Source: Cydia pomonella (lineage: Eukaryota > Arthropoda > Insecta > Lepidoptera > Tortricidae). From it: a stretch of 64,000 nucleotides of DNA. Under the pieces are notes generated by a model that was given only the letters and a program-made list of their open reading frames with translations, was not told where the DNA came from and made no database searches. The stretch covers positions 13,987,389 through 14,051,388 of the forward strand of contig NC_084713.1 of assembly GCF_033807575.1 (NCBI RefSeq), in the 5' to 3' direction. A program made the translations under genes and the position numbers. Below, one piece after another: positions 45,609-58,500 of the stretch (the first letter of the stretch is position 1; each line of letters starts with the position of its first letter).

Positions 45609-48600
45609 CTGCAAATGTATAAGAGGTGGAATAGGAACTAATCACACTTTCTCGGCGTAATTACTATAGAGTACCTACTACGAGTTAATATTTTTGAGCT
45701 AAATAAACTTCAGGCTGATCGACAGATAGACATGATGAAATCATATTATAACTGGTTTCTAGTTGACTATGGAAAGCTAAAATATCGTTGTGGAAATGAA
45801 AAAAATAAAGGCTTCTCTTAGGTAAGCAGCGGGGCGTGGTTCACAATAACAACGTCTTACTTACTTTGTATTTGACTGACCGCTGGAAGACTCCCCACAG
45901 CATGTCGAGTATCGAAATGACAATACCGAGAATACAACCCACTCCCAGAACAACGAACACCCCTGTCATGTGCTTCATCCCTAATTGTTTTTCCTCTTCC
46001 TTTGTTTCTTGCTGTAATAACAATAAATAGTAATTGTTAATCAATATCGTGTAGACCAATGTGTAGTTTCTCAGTTACACATTCGGGCAAGTGGTGAAGC
46101 GAATGATGAGGTGAATAGCGAGTACTAATGATGTGAACGGAGAAAAACGAATTTGCCTCGTCATCGCCTCGCCATTCGCACGAACTTGTAAGTGAGGGGT
46201 AATTTTTATATATGCAAAGTACATCCAGCTGCAAAATGACATGTACACTTTATGAATGAATTTTGTCTGACATCGGTATCAGTAGGTGAGATAATCGATG
46301 TCGGTGCTGACTTGTACAGGCAGCAAAATTATTAACTTAACATCCATGGTTATAAAATGTATGCAGGGGTGCTAAGCTGATAATGCATAATATTCACGAA
46401 CATTAATGAGCATATGTATTTAGATATTTTACAGGCATGCTTACCCCGCATTTTCCCCCTCCTCTTTTTTCTTTCCACCACAAATCTTTCAGTTTCTGTA
46501 ACTCTCCGTTTTCTTGCAATTTCAGTAATGCGTCGTCCATCACTTTTTTATATGGAGAACCTGAAATTGGGAAATGTAATACACAGCCAAACTCGTAAAA
46601 TAGTTGTTCGTAAAAAAACTTGCCAAAGGTAGAAATGCCACAATCACACGGACACAACCATGTACAAACAGCAACACTCTTTACTGCCCATCGGTGGACC
46701 TTATGCCTTTTGTAATAAGGTCCACCGTCAGACAGTTAACAGTGTGAGCGATGGTACTAACACCACGAGATTATTATAGAAGAGCCTATAAAGCTCTTGC
46801 TTCATAAGTTTTATATAGTTTGACGACCGGTCTGGCCTAGTGGGTAGTGACCCTGCCTACGAAGCCGATGGTTCCGGGTTCAAATCCCGGTAAGGGCATT
46901 TATCCGTGTGATGAGCATGGATATTTGTTCCTGAGTCATGGGTGTTTTCTATGTATTTAAGTATTTATAAATATTTATATTATATATATATATATATATA
47001 TATATCGTTGTCTAAGTACCCTCAATACAAGCCTTATTGAGCTTACTGTGGGACTTAGTCAATTTGTGTAATAATGTCCTATAATATTTATTTTATTTAT
47101 TTATTTATATACCGATACGACTAGGTACAGTCAGCATCAAAAGTAGCGGATCATATAACGTTTCATAAGTATCTACCATTCTGTAACAGCTTAACAAAAA
47201 ATGATGTCTTTAATATAGAACAACTAAGACTGTAAAAGATATACTTTTGAGCGCGAATTTTAACAATTTACGAGTATCTACTTATATTTGGAAAAGTTAT
47301 CCGAAATATCAAATACTTTTGGCGCGTTGTTTCATCCGTTACTTTTGATGCTGACTGTACCACCAGTTTGACACTGACATATTCGCTAGAGTACTTGCAT
47401 ATTAGTGCGGGTGAGATGTATATAAAGTAAGTTAAGCAGCCGTTAGCAAATATGTTTGACATGGCAGTCGTGGTAAGGCTACTGGTAAAAATACAACTAC
47501 GTTGTATTTTATTCGGAAACAATTTGTTGCCACGGAATATGTTTTTTATTGCTCAAAATTTCTAATTAACTGAATTCTTTACCACTAATATTATTACTTA
47601 TTCTTCTGTATTTAATCTGCTACTGCTATTATTCTGATTATTCACTTACATTTTGTTATTATTACTGTTCATGCAACAGTATAAAAAATATCCATACCTT
47701 TTTTTATTCCAATACCATAACTCTTTGAATCTAAAAGATCACCAATTTGCATCAACGAGCAATGTCTTTGTTTGTAATATTCAATTGAAGGGGATTCCAT
47801 AAAAAATGCATAATTCATGGTCTCCGCCCTGAAAATAGTAGTTAATCAAAAGTGGAATGGCCATTTTAGAGGACATATTTTGGCGCTCGTCTTAACATTT
47901 CAGTAATACGACTCCCTATTTTGGGCTATAGTAGGGATTTTGTGAACTATAGTTAGGTGGTTTAACGGTAATTATATTTTAATTATTTTGAAACACACAG
48001 ACTCGCTATCGATAATTTCCTAACGATATTATAACACATAACGCTTAAGAATTCCTGCCACAAATCTAATATACACGGTGCCCGCGAGGAAACGGAAAGA
48101 TTTTAACAGTATATTCCGGATTGTATTTAGAGACAAAAATGTCATATAACCTTTTAATTCGCCTAGTTTCAGAGTTAATACTAATAAAAAAAAGTTTTTG
48201 TATTGTGTTTCAATGCATAACACCTTTTCGATGGCGATGCCACACTATGGGACCTAGTCTAGACGTCCTAGTCACGAATAGGCTAGTTTTTACGAAAAAA
48301 TTACCAGTTCATATTAATCCGTAACTTTTCCAAGAACATGTACCTATTATGTATAAAAACATACAAAATATAAAAACTAAAACACATGAAACTTTTTTTT
48401 GGCGAAATTGACTTAAATTTGTATAAGAATTTCCTTCTTATTTTTCAGGAATACATGGTTAATTTTTTCCTGTATCCCCGCGGGCACCTTGTATATATTG
48501 AGAATTACATGAGGAACAAAGGCGTGTATACAATATACATAAGGGAAGGAATGGAAAGATTTGCGCGCGCAATTGGTTAAGAGCAATGCACGGATTTCAC

Positions 48601-51600
48601 AGGTTGCAGATTCAAATCCTGCCGGAAGCGTAAATTTTTTCCATTCTTTCTTTGAATATTAAAATTTACATGAGGAAGCTTGGAAAGTACCATGATAATT
48701 TGATTATAAACTAACGTAGAGTACTAGACGCCTGACGGCATAGGCGTAGTACCTGGTTGGCGTTAAATTAAGCATAAAACCTACTTCTGAACTCCTTCGT
48801 CATTACCGGGAGCATTCCAATGTTTATCGACCATTTTCTTATACATGTCTTGGTATTTTTGGTCTTGCGAGTCCTGAAACATGTTATATTATTATAAGTA
48901 AACAGATAATACACACGTAAAGATACATAATGATATTAATGTTAGTATTTTAGTATTTCACTTCTGTTTTCAGTGCTCCGTACCGAAAAGGTTTTCTCAC
49001 ATTTTAGGACAGCCGCACACTTGATCGATATCGGTTGCGTTCGCAAAAGCGGTTTTTCAAAATCAACACTCTCGATCGTTTCAAGCCGAGTGAAGGTTTA
49101 TTACAGTGCGTTTATCAATGATGATATTTACCTTAAAAAATTGAATAGTTGACCCCGTATCTTTAGCACCATACATGATGGTCTTACTTTCACCCAGTTC
49201 ATACGCATTTTCGAAGGGTAAAACGTTTTTCTCCACCACAAGAAAAGCCACCAAGGTCCCGACATAGGACGCCACCATGATCATGGTGAAGAACCACCAT
49301 ATACTTGTTATCATGCGCGGAGCAAAGGCGCTGTAAACAAAAGAAAAAAACTATTCTTCATACAATTTTTTAGCTTAAATAATATTTTCAAACATAATAA
49401 TTCCCTCTTAGTTGGTGTGAAAAGTAGAATGTGACACATAGTAAGTAGATAAGTAGAAAAAATATTTTCACCTTGAGCGTTAACATTCCTCCCTACGCTT
49501 AGGATTTTATTTTACCTTTTCTACATTAAAATTATAGACTCCTTCGCTTCGTGCAGGATTTAATGTACGCTTACGCAGTAAATATGTACATCTACTATTT
49601 GACGGAATCATGTGGTTACATAAGCTATAAGCTAATCAACTAACTCGTAGATACAAAATAAGCGTTTCGAGTAATTAATTCCAGCAAGCTGGAAATCATT
49701 TCCACCACGCTCCGATTTAGATGTAAAATATACGCAGTACTCTATAATCTACTATTTGACGGAATCATGTGGTTACATAAGCTATAAGCCAATCAACTTA
49801 CTCGTAGATACAAAAATAGCGTTTCGAGTAATTAATTCCAGCAAGCTGGAAATCGTTTGAATGCTTTCATTTGATCCTAAATGCGTGTAATCCGAGTTTG
49901 CTCAATCCCAGGAGGTGTAAATAAATTTTGAGAGCCTTAGAAAATAATACGTCTATTAAGGCACAGTAAGTTCGTGTTTTTCTCTCACTCTCACTGAGCA
50001 TGAGCAAAATTAAATTGAAGTGCGCGCCCGGGAGCACAGATATCATGTATTTTTATTGTTCGTTTAAATAAGTAGAAAGTAATCAATACGTTCCCTCAAA
50101 CATGATATTGCCGATTTTTAAAGCAATAATATGTTTAGAAAGATAATTATGTTACAATTTTGAAAGTGCACTTTAGACCTATGCATATGTTTGTGAGTTT
50201 TTTTTTATCGAGAAAAATTTAAAAACTCAGGATTCGAATCGATACAGTCCCTTGAGAAAGGCTTCATGGTTGCTGATTACATTTATCGCAGCCGTATTGT
50301 GATCCAAAAAAGCTACGAGTTTTTAAAAACTCCGTTTTCTGAACCTACTGCACCTTAACTAACGCTAATTTTGAAAATATTTTTTTTCTGCCATGAATTC
50401 AAATTACTGGCACACAAAAGTAATCATGTGTGATTAAAATTAAACTGAAATGATGAAATTAGTGACAATAACAAGGCGGAAAATTAAAAAAAAAAAAAAC
50501 AATACAGTGTAGGCACGAGTATTGCAATTGACACGATAAAAACGTGGCGTTTGGCATATTTCACGTGCCGTTTAAAAAGTTTTAAACAGATGTTAGTAGC
50601 TATCGGTATCTTCTTTTATTACAGAATCTCATTTTAAAGTAAACGTGAAGTTTCTTACATCGGAGCAATTTCGGAACCCTGTTGCATGACGGAGCCAATG
50701 ATGAGCCACACAGAATTGGCAAAGCTGAACTGATTGCTCAATTCCTCCGGGTCCTCGATGCAGGGCTGCGGGTTCTGCCACTCCTTGTGCGACAATCGCC
50801 CCACCAGGATCATGATCACCCCGAGAAGTAGTTGTATCAGTACCATGTAATACCAAACCTAGAATTTTAATTATAAAACTCCCATGATACTCGGACATCT
50901 TAACAATTAAGTAAAGGCGGTGTTCCATGAAGAAGATTCTCAATAATTGGATCGAAATATGTCGGGCGTTTATTTCATTGGACTTAATAATAGGTTCGTG
51001 AGTATCCCGTTTAAATTAATTTGAATACCAAGCCCATGTTTTTATTATTATTTTCGGACGCTGTCGAAGTGACCTTCAGTTTTGTAAGGTTTACATTAGC
51101 TCCCTTGTGCCCGAGAGATTGGTGTTTGAGTGATGTTTGTGTTTATGACATAAAGCATTCAAAAGGTTAAACCAACACTGCCAAACCCAATACCGGTAAG
51201 TTCATAGAAAACTGTTATATTATATATTTTGTCTCCGGCACCATGCTGTCAGTTGTACACTTCACGCATGAAGTCCGAGGAACCATTGGGGGTGGGGAGC
51301 CCTGCTTGATTCACGTTTCGCGACAGAGGCACGATTGAATGAAAATACTCCCGCTTGTTCTTTCGTTGAAGTTCTGAAGTTCTTCGTTCTGAAGTTGAAG
51401 AAGTTGAAGTTCAAAATTCCTCAGACTTTGTGAGCGAACTGTAATACGAGTATTAATAGAGGAACAAAATATAACCTATTATAATTTGAACTTAAACCAG
51501 CACTCCTCACCTCCGGTGCGAACACTTCCATGAAAGAAAACATTGCTGGGGGCTGTTTACTGGGTTCTCGGTACAGAATTGCTATGCCAAGTGACATGAA

Positions 51601-52498
51601 TGGTGTTAAGAAGTCAATCGCTTTTAATCTGTTTGATGTTATAGTAAAATCGCAAATGCCGAAATCCGCTTTCTGAAAAGAATGCATTTCACTGAATATA
51701 ACTGTGACAGTTTACATGCAAAATAATGACAAAATGTGACATGACATGTAAATAGGTAATCATGTTGAACTGACCCCGTGATCGATTTCCCCAGCTATCC
51801 CGTCCGTATCATTCAGGGTTTCATTCCAGCCTCCATATTTGAGACTGGTTACTTCAAATTCGCATTGGAATCCTAGTTCATCAGCTAGTTTTTCAAATAA
51901 GTCGATAGCAAAACCTTCGTAACGGTCGTTACCCGTCAGCGTCGTGGCAGACTCTTTTAGGTAACAAAATGGTGATACCTAGAATTATAAGAAAAAAAGT
52001 ATATAAAGTATATAATATTACAATAATAATATAATATTATAGAGCAATTGAACAAACTCGAACGACTTCAAAACGTGTGCATTAGGTTCATTTTCGGGTT
52101 GCGCAAATTCGATCATATTTCAAGCTTTCGTTCGCAGCTCAAATGGTTACCCATCCGATTCCGTCGCAACACGCATATTCTTTCCCTCTTGTATGCCACT
52201 CTGTTCCACCCCAATACTCCGTGTTATCTTAAAGCCCGGTTTAAATTTCTTTCATCTCTTAGATGCTCTCAAAATCTGCTACTTGTTCCCCCTCCTTCCT
52301 CTTCAAAATTCTACAACAACTCTTTCAGTTTCCGTGCTGTCCGGCTGTGGAATAATCTACCCATTGATATTAGACGTGCTAAATCACTTCCCATTTTCAA
52401 AAACCTATTAAAAGAACATTATTTGTCTATTTCATGAAGGTACTATACTCGTATTCTTTTAAACTCGTTGTCGTTGTTATGGCTTCCTTTGTCATTTA

Positions 52499-52529
<31 letters not shown>

Positions 52530-55500
52530 TATTTTTTGTATATAGTAATAATGTAGTCTATCTTAACTTTATATGTGTAGTATATGTATTATATTGTACT
52601 TTTACTACTTTTTTTCTTTATTTTTATTTTTTTGCACCACCCGTTAACTTCGTTCGCCATCTCACTATCTGAAGGTTGTCTGGAAGAGATCGCTGTTTAG
52701 CGATAAGTCCGCCTGTTGTTACCTACCAATGTGTATATGTAATCAATTTCTGTATCTGTTTTTTATGTAGTGTGCAATAAAGAATTTTATTATTATTATT
52801 ATTATTATATAATTTATTTAATAGCACTTCCAACTTGGTAATAACTCAAAGTTAGCTGATACTTATTTTAAAACTACACGTATCAGCTAACTTTGAGTCT
52901 CAAAGCATGTTTAATTACTATTGTGGGAATGACTGAGTATAAATACCATTGCAACAAGTATTTTAAATGTTAGGTTTCTCATTATGGATTCACCGGTGAT
53001 GTCAGGCACCATGAGCAACGGTCGATTTATTGTAATATCGTTTTCCTTAAAGTTCCAATCCCCCATCTGAAAAAGTCACCATATATCACTAACTTCATGG
53101 AAATTTTATAATTGTGTAAGAATAGATGAATATTAGATAAATTATTTATCGCTTTATACAAGAATTGACCCAGGCATGGCCGTTCTAGATAACTGCGCTG
53201 TTACACTATGTGATCATGTGGTTACTACCAAGAGCTTACAAATTTCTATGAGGTATCGTAATACTTATTTTCACACCACATGCTCGACAATGCCAAATTA
53301 TATATCATGCAAACCTTACCGAAAGCAAATCATTATAGCCCTTGGCTTTAGTCGGGTAGTAATATTGTACTGAATTTCATTATAACCTGCCGGTTTATAA
53401 TGTGATTTCACTTCTCATAGTTCTTATTGTCATGATTTTAAAGTCAAATTTCGTGAAGCCCGTACGGTGAAGCACGCGGCGCGGCGGTCGCCACACTGAT
53501 TTGAAAATCGAATTTATTTATTCGAAAATCGTACTGGCCACCACAAGATGAATATTGTTTTGAATAAATAAATTGAAAAAAAAAACAAAAGCCGCGAGTG
53601 CTACAAGACGCTTGACGCTGTGTATCAAACATATTTTATATTCATTTTCATTTTTGATTTAGTTTAATAAAATATTGTTTTTTTATTGTCTCGCACGAGG
53701 TAAGAAAAGTAGAGACTCCTCGAAGATAAAGCTGTTTTTGTCTTGGGCGCGCTTGAATCCCTCACTGCACTCAGGACTCAGTCTTAATTCCCTCGCTTCG
53801 CTCGGGAGTTAAATCTGAGTCCTTCCTTACGTTCAGGAATCAATATCGCGCCCGTGACATAAAACATTACTTTATCCCCTTGGTGTATAATATACTATTT
53901 AAAAGTTGTAGTCAAAATGTTTAAAGTTTACTTTATTGAAAATATTATGATATAAGACAATGTGTTAAAACTTTGCAACAGATGTGACTTTTATCATATT
54001 GTCTTTGCTCAACTCTTATATGACAATATTTTATTTATCCAATTTAAATAATTATGCAATGCTTAAAAGTAAAATAATTTTAACATTTGTCCCTAGTGTA
54101 ACTGTTTTACGTAGGAAGAAGTAAAACTAAATAAAAGCTGGTAATATTAATAATTCTTACCGGTTGACTACCTGCAGATGTTAATTCCAAAATGTTTATA
54201 TGCACGTCTGATCTTTGACCGAATTCATCAAATATAAGTGGTCCTGTTGATTCTTCAATCTTATTCTAAAACAATAAGAGCAGATAACAAATAAATTAGT
54301 TCTACTTATAAAATTTTATCTGTAATACCTGGTGAATTTTTTATAACAAAACAGGACCTTAGTACCTTAGGACAGTTTATATACTATATGCATACGTTTG
54401 TCGTCCTGAGTTAAAAATTTACATACGAAAACTTTTACGTACCTACATAAATGCACTACAAAATAAAAATACAGAAAAATCACCGTTTTCATAAAGTTTA
54501 AAATAGATGATCCGTAATCCCAGGAATTATAATCTTGACAGTTGACAGTGCCAGGATCCAGAGTCATGTCCTTCACCATTTTCACAGTTTCATTAAACAA
54601 CTTCACAGCGTCATGTATCAAGTATTGTTTGATTTCATTGTAACTCTGGTCCATAGTCCAGTCTGTGGTTTGAGATATCATAAAACCTGAAAAAAATGAA
54701 TGTATTTTAAGACAGCCAAGTATGGCTCCAAAGAAACTATACTTTACAGTGGTTGGGACATAATGGTTATCAAACAACGTTCACGGCAGGAAGTCGTAGC
54801 ATGGGACATCCTCAATCAAAATCAAATAAGGGGAACGAAAAACCTACCATTGTGGCCTTTACCTAGTTGAGTCATGGACAATTTTCGGCTGATAGTCGTA
54901 ATGAACCTAGAGCTGCTTTCAAAAAACACTCTGCCACTATTTAGAACTGATATAATGAAGGTCAAAAATGCTACGATAAAGGAATAAATAAATTAAATCA
55001 CCAATCACACAAAATACACGTGCTTTAGGATACTAGTCCACGGGCGGTGGCTGCCGAGGTAACGCGTACTACAACGAATGCTGGAAAACAGCTAGCGACA
55101 GGACCGGATGGGGAAAAGAGGGAAGACATTTGTCCAGTAGATAGTGTGACACTAAAGTAGGCTAATAAAAAAGCTTACCAGTCATGTTGACGCCCCCATA
55201 TCTGTAAGAAGTTAAATCCTTGTAAAACAGATCAAGCGACAAGAATATGTACGAGTGCTCATCAGCCATCAAGCCCACTTGTTGGGCATGCTTTAAGAAC
55301 TGTTCTAGTTTCTTCGATGGACAATCAACGATGAAATTCGTGTATCCGTTCCTCTTCGAATTTATGAGGACGTCTCTGAAAAATACAGAAGATACTTTTA
55401 GCAATTAGGAGAGTTGGTCTTGTTTTACAAGTGGGTCGATATTTAATTTAATTTTGGTTGTACAGCTAAGGTATTAAATATCGACATGGACAAAGTGCCA

Positions 55501-58500
55501 AAAATATGTACACACTACCCTAATGTATGTTCAATAAGGTATTGGATACAATTTATTGATCATTTAGATATTTAATACCTTAACTGGACACATGTCACCA
55601 CCTATATGTGAGCCATACTTTTAGACTTCTTCTAATGCACACACATTAACATTCGGTTTTAAATCATTTGGTTTTAGTAATTGCAAATAAAGAAGAATAT
55701 TATTAATAAAAATAGGTACCTACCTATAATCTTTTCCACTTAGTTCTCGAATGGAGACAGTCATGGTCTTGCTGGCCATTTCTAGTACGTCGCTCACCCG
55801 CATCAAACTGTAGCCTTTTTCGTACATAACGGTAACGTTTGTCCATTTTTTCAATTCTACTAGCTTTGATATGACCTGGAGATAAACCATGTTTTCGTTT
55901 AGTTAATAATTAAGGGTGGTTATAAAGAACTGCTATCTCTTTATAAGCTCTGCTACTATAAGTAACTTAAATCTAAAATAGACCCTTGAGGCATTGTGAC
56001 AAGGATGCTGGCTGGATATTTCTTTTATAAATAAACTATTAATGGAACACTTGTTAGCACATAAAAAGATATTGATCATTTAATTGAAAAAAAAACTGTG
56101 TCAAATGTGAAATTATGAACTATACGTTTTCATTGTTTTTATTGCATATTTCTATTTCACATTTTCAACTACTCAAAAGTTATCTGGAAGGGATCGCTCT
56201 TTAGCGATAAGATCGCCTGTTGACGTTGTGTAGGTACCTCTATTTTCAATCTTTTTAATATGTTGTGTTTTACATTGCACCAATGTTTTCCGCTTTAAAG
56301 TTGCACGGCGGAATACAATTCCATGCGTTGGAATTAAAGTGACTATGATACCAGCACATACCTGATTTGACAGTTCGATACCGACCATGTGACTTCGAAC
56401 TGCTGCGACTGCGCGACCTGTTTCTGTTAAAACGCGAACGTCGTTGACCGCTGCTCTTACCGCTGCTTAGCTGTGCAATCTGTTGCGTCATTTCGCCCTG
56501 GACGCGCGACGTTATAGATTGCTTCATCTTCTTTAACATTTCTTCGAAAGAACTCATACTTGCTACCTGCTTAAAGGAAGAACATGGTGTCACGTCGATA
56601 ATTTGGTCTGCAAGGATTACGATGTCGTCTAAAGAAGCCATCTTCAGAGACGCCATGATCGCTTGCACTTGAAAAGGTAGGCGAGTCGACCACAAACTTC
56701 GGAGAAAATCGTCAGTGACACTATTGCCAGCTAATCCTCGAAGGTGGCGTAGGAATTGGCTTGGTTACCGATCTCCAAGTTCTTCAAATTGCAGCAATTG
56801 ACGTCTTTTGTTTTCTTGACAAGTGGTTGATCAATTCCTTTTTTTAGTTTATCGTATTTATCTGTTTCTGGGGGCTTTGTTATGATATCCCGTACTTCTC
56901 GAGCCATTTTGGGATCTAGCTCTCTGTCACTTGAAAATATTTGGTAGAATCCGCTTTCACTCCTCAAACGGCGAACTGTGCTTCGACCTGGGCGAACCAA
57001 ACTTCCGCATCTTCTGCCCAAAAAGGTGGTAATCTCATGGTCAAACGATGTAACGCAACGCCTGATAGTACGGGCTCTATTTTCTCACAAATGGAATCTT
57101 CGAAATCGTCGGTCATTTTGAAAGTTTTGAAAGTCGCGGGTCATTAATGATAAATAATACGCAGAGTTCGATGAATATATATAATGAGAGAGTATTTACA
57201 ATGATTAATTACAATAAGATTTAGGCTTACGTATTGCCAAAGTAAAATTTAGTTGTGTCGAAATGACGTTGAGTCGTCCACCATGTTTTTCCTTCACCGA
57301 AACGCTAGTGGTAACTGTCATACGATATTTCTTACATAAGTTCCGAAAAACTTATTGGTACGAGCCAGGATTTGAACCCACGACCTCCAGATTGAAAGTC
57401 GGACGTTATATCCACTCGGCCGCTGAAAATCCCTAATACAATCAAAAAATGCCTCGAGAACTCTGGCTTCTTTAATGTTACATAAAGCAGGTATTGTAAC
57501 GCATTGCATATATCCATATCCATATCTGCATACTGGAGGAGAGGCCTATGCTCAGCAGTGGGCGATGAAAGGCTGATATGATGATGATTCTTACCATATT
57601 ATAAGCCTGAGGGCTGGGATGCAGGTTGAGATGGAACCAGTCCTCCTTAATCAAGTCATTGTGATCGATCAGGATGTGAGGAATGTCCAACAAGTCACAT
57701 ATCGCTTGGACGTGTGCGGTGACTTTCCCGCTGGTGCCGTCAATTATACCAATGACACCTTCCTGCAAAAGAATTAGACCTTGATTATATACTACTAACT
57801 TTACGTGAATACAATATGTACACCCAAGGCCAAAAGTATTGAAACAACGCTGTTTCCTTTAATATTTCATGTTTCTATCTTTGTTGTAAATTTGTAACCT
57901 AAAACTTACATGATGCTATCCCAAAAGATTAAAAATCCATGCTAAATATCAAAACATCCTAAAATATTGTAAAAAAGATAAGTAATTAAGAAAAAGAAAC
58001 ATAATTGTACCTTTTTAATTACCCTACAAAATGTGGAACTGGCAATTTTATTATCATAGCCAGAAGTTGAGTAATTATCTTTTAAAATGTTCTATTATTA
58101 TTATTACCATCTTTTTAAATTGTCGATGAGTAGTGTAAATTACATCGCTTATTAAATCACACTTTTATATTGAAATTTAATCTTGTCTCTATACTTTTGG
58201 CTGGTAGTGTAAATGCCGCTGTACAGCTTTTGGCTAATACAAGTATTAATTTGATTGGTTTGAAAAATATATTCCTATGCCCTAACATCAAAGTGTGACT
58301 ATTTAACCATACTGTGAACCAATCAACACATATTGTGAACCAATTGGGGAGGTTTAAAAGGAGGGGAAAAAATATATATTTCTGTGTTTGATTAGGATCC
58401 TTGCCGAATTTTTCTGTCATATTTTTGCGTTTTATTCGAAAACAATATTTTGTTCTATACGGCACCACCGAGGTTCCACCCACAATATTAGTCACGAGGG

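Noticed and set aside
45427..45660. Plus-strand gene opposite gene B exon 17
   Set aside because: It is the antisense shadow of the GC-rich tail exon.
48569..48640. Possible functional tRNA gene
   Set aside because: A- and B-box-like parts exist but no acceptor stem forms and the sequence continues as intron; treated as a SINE fragment.
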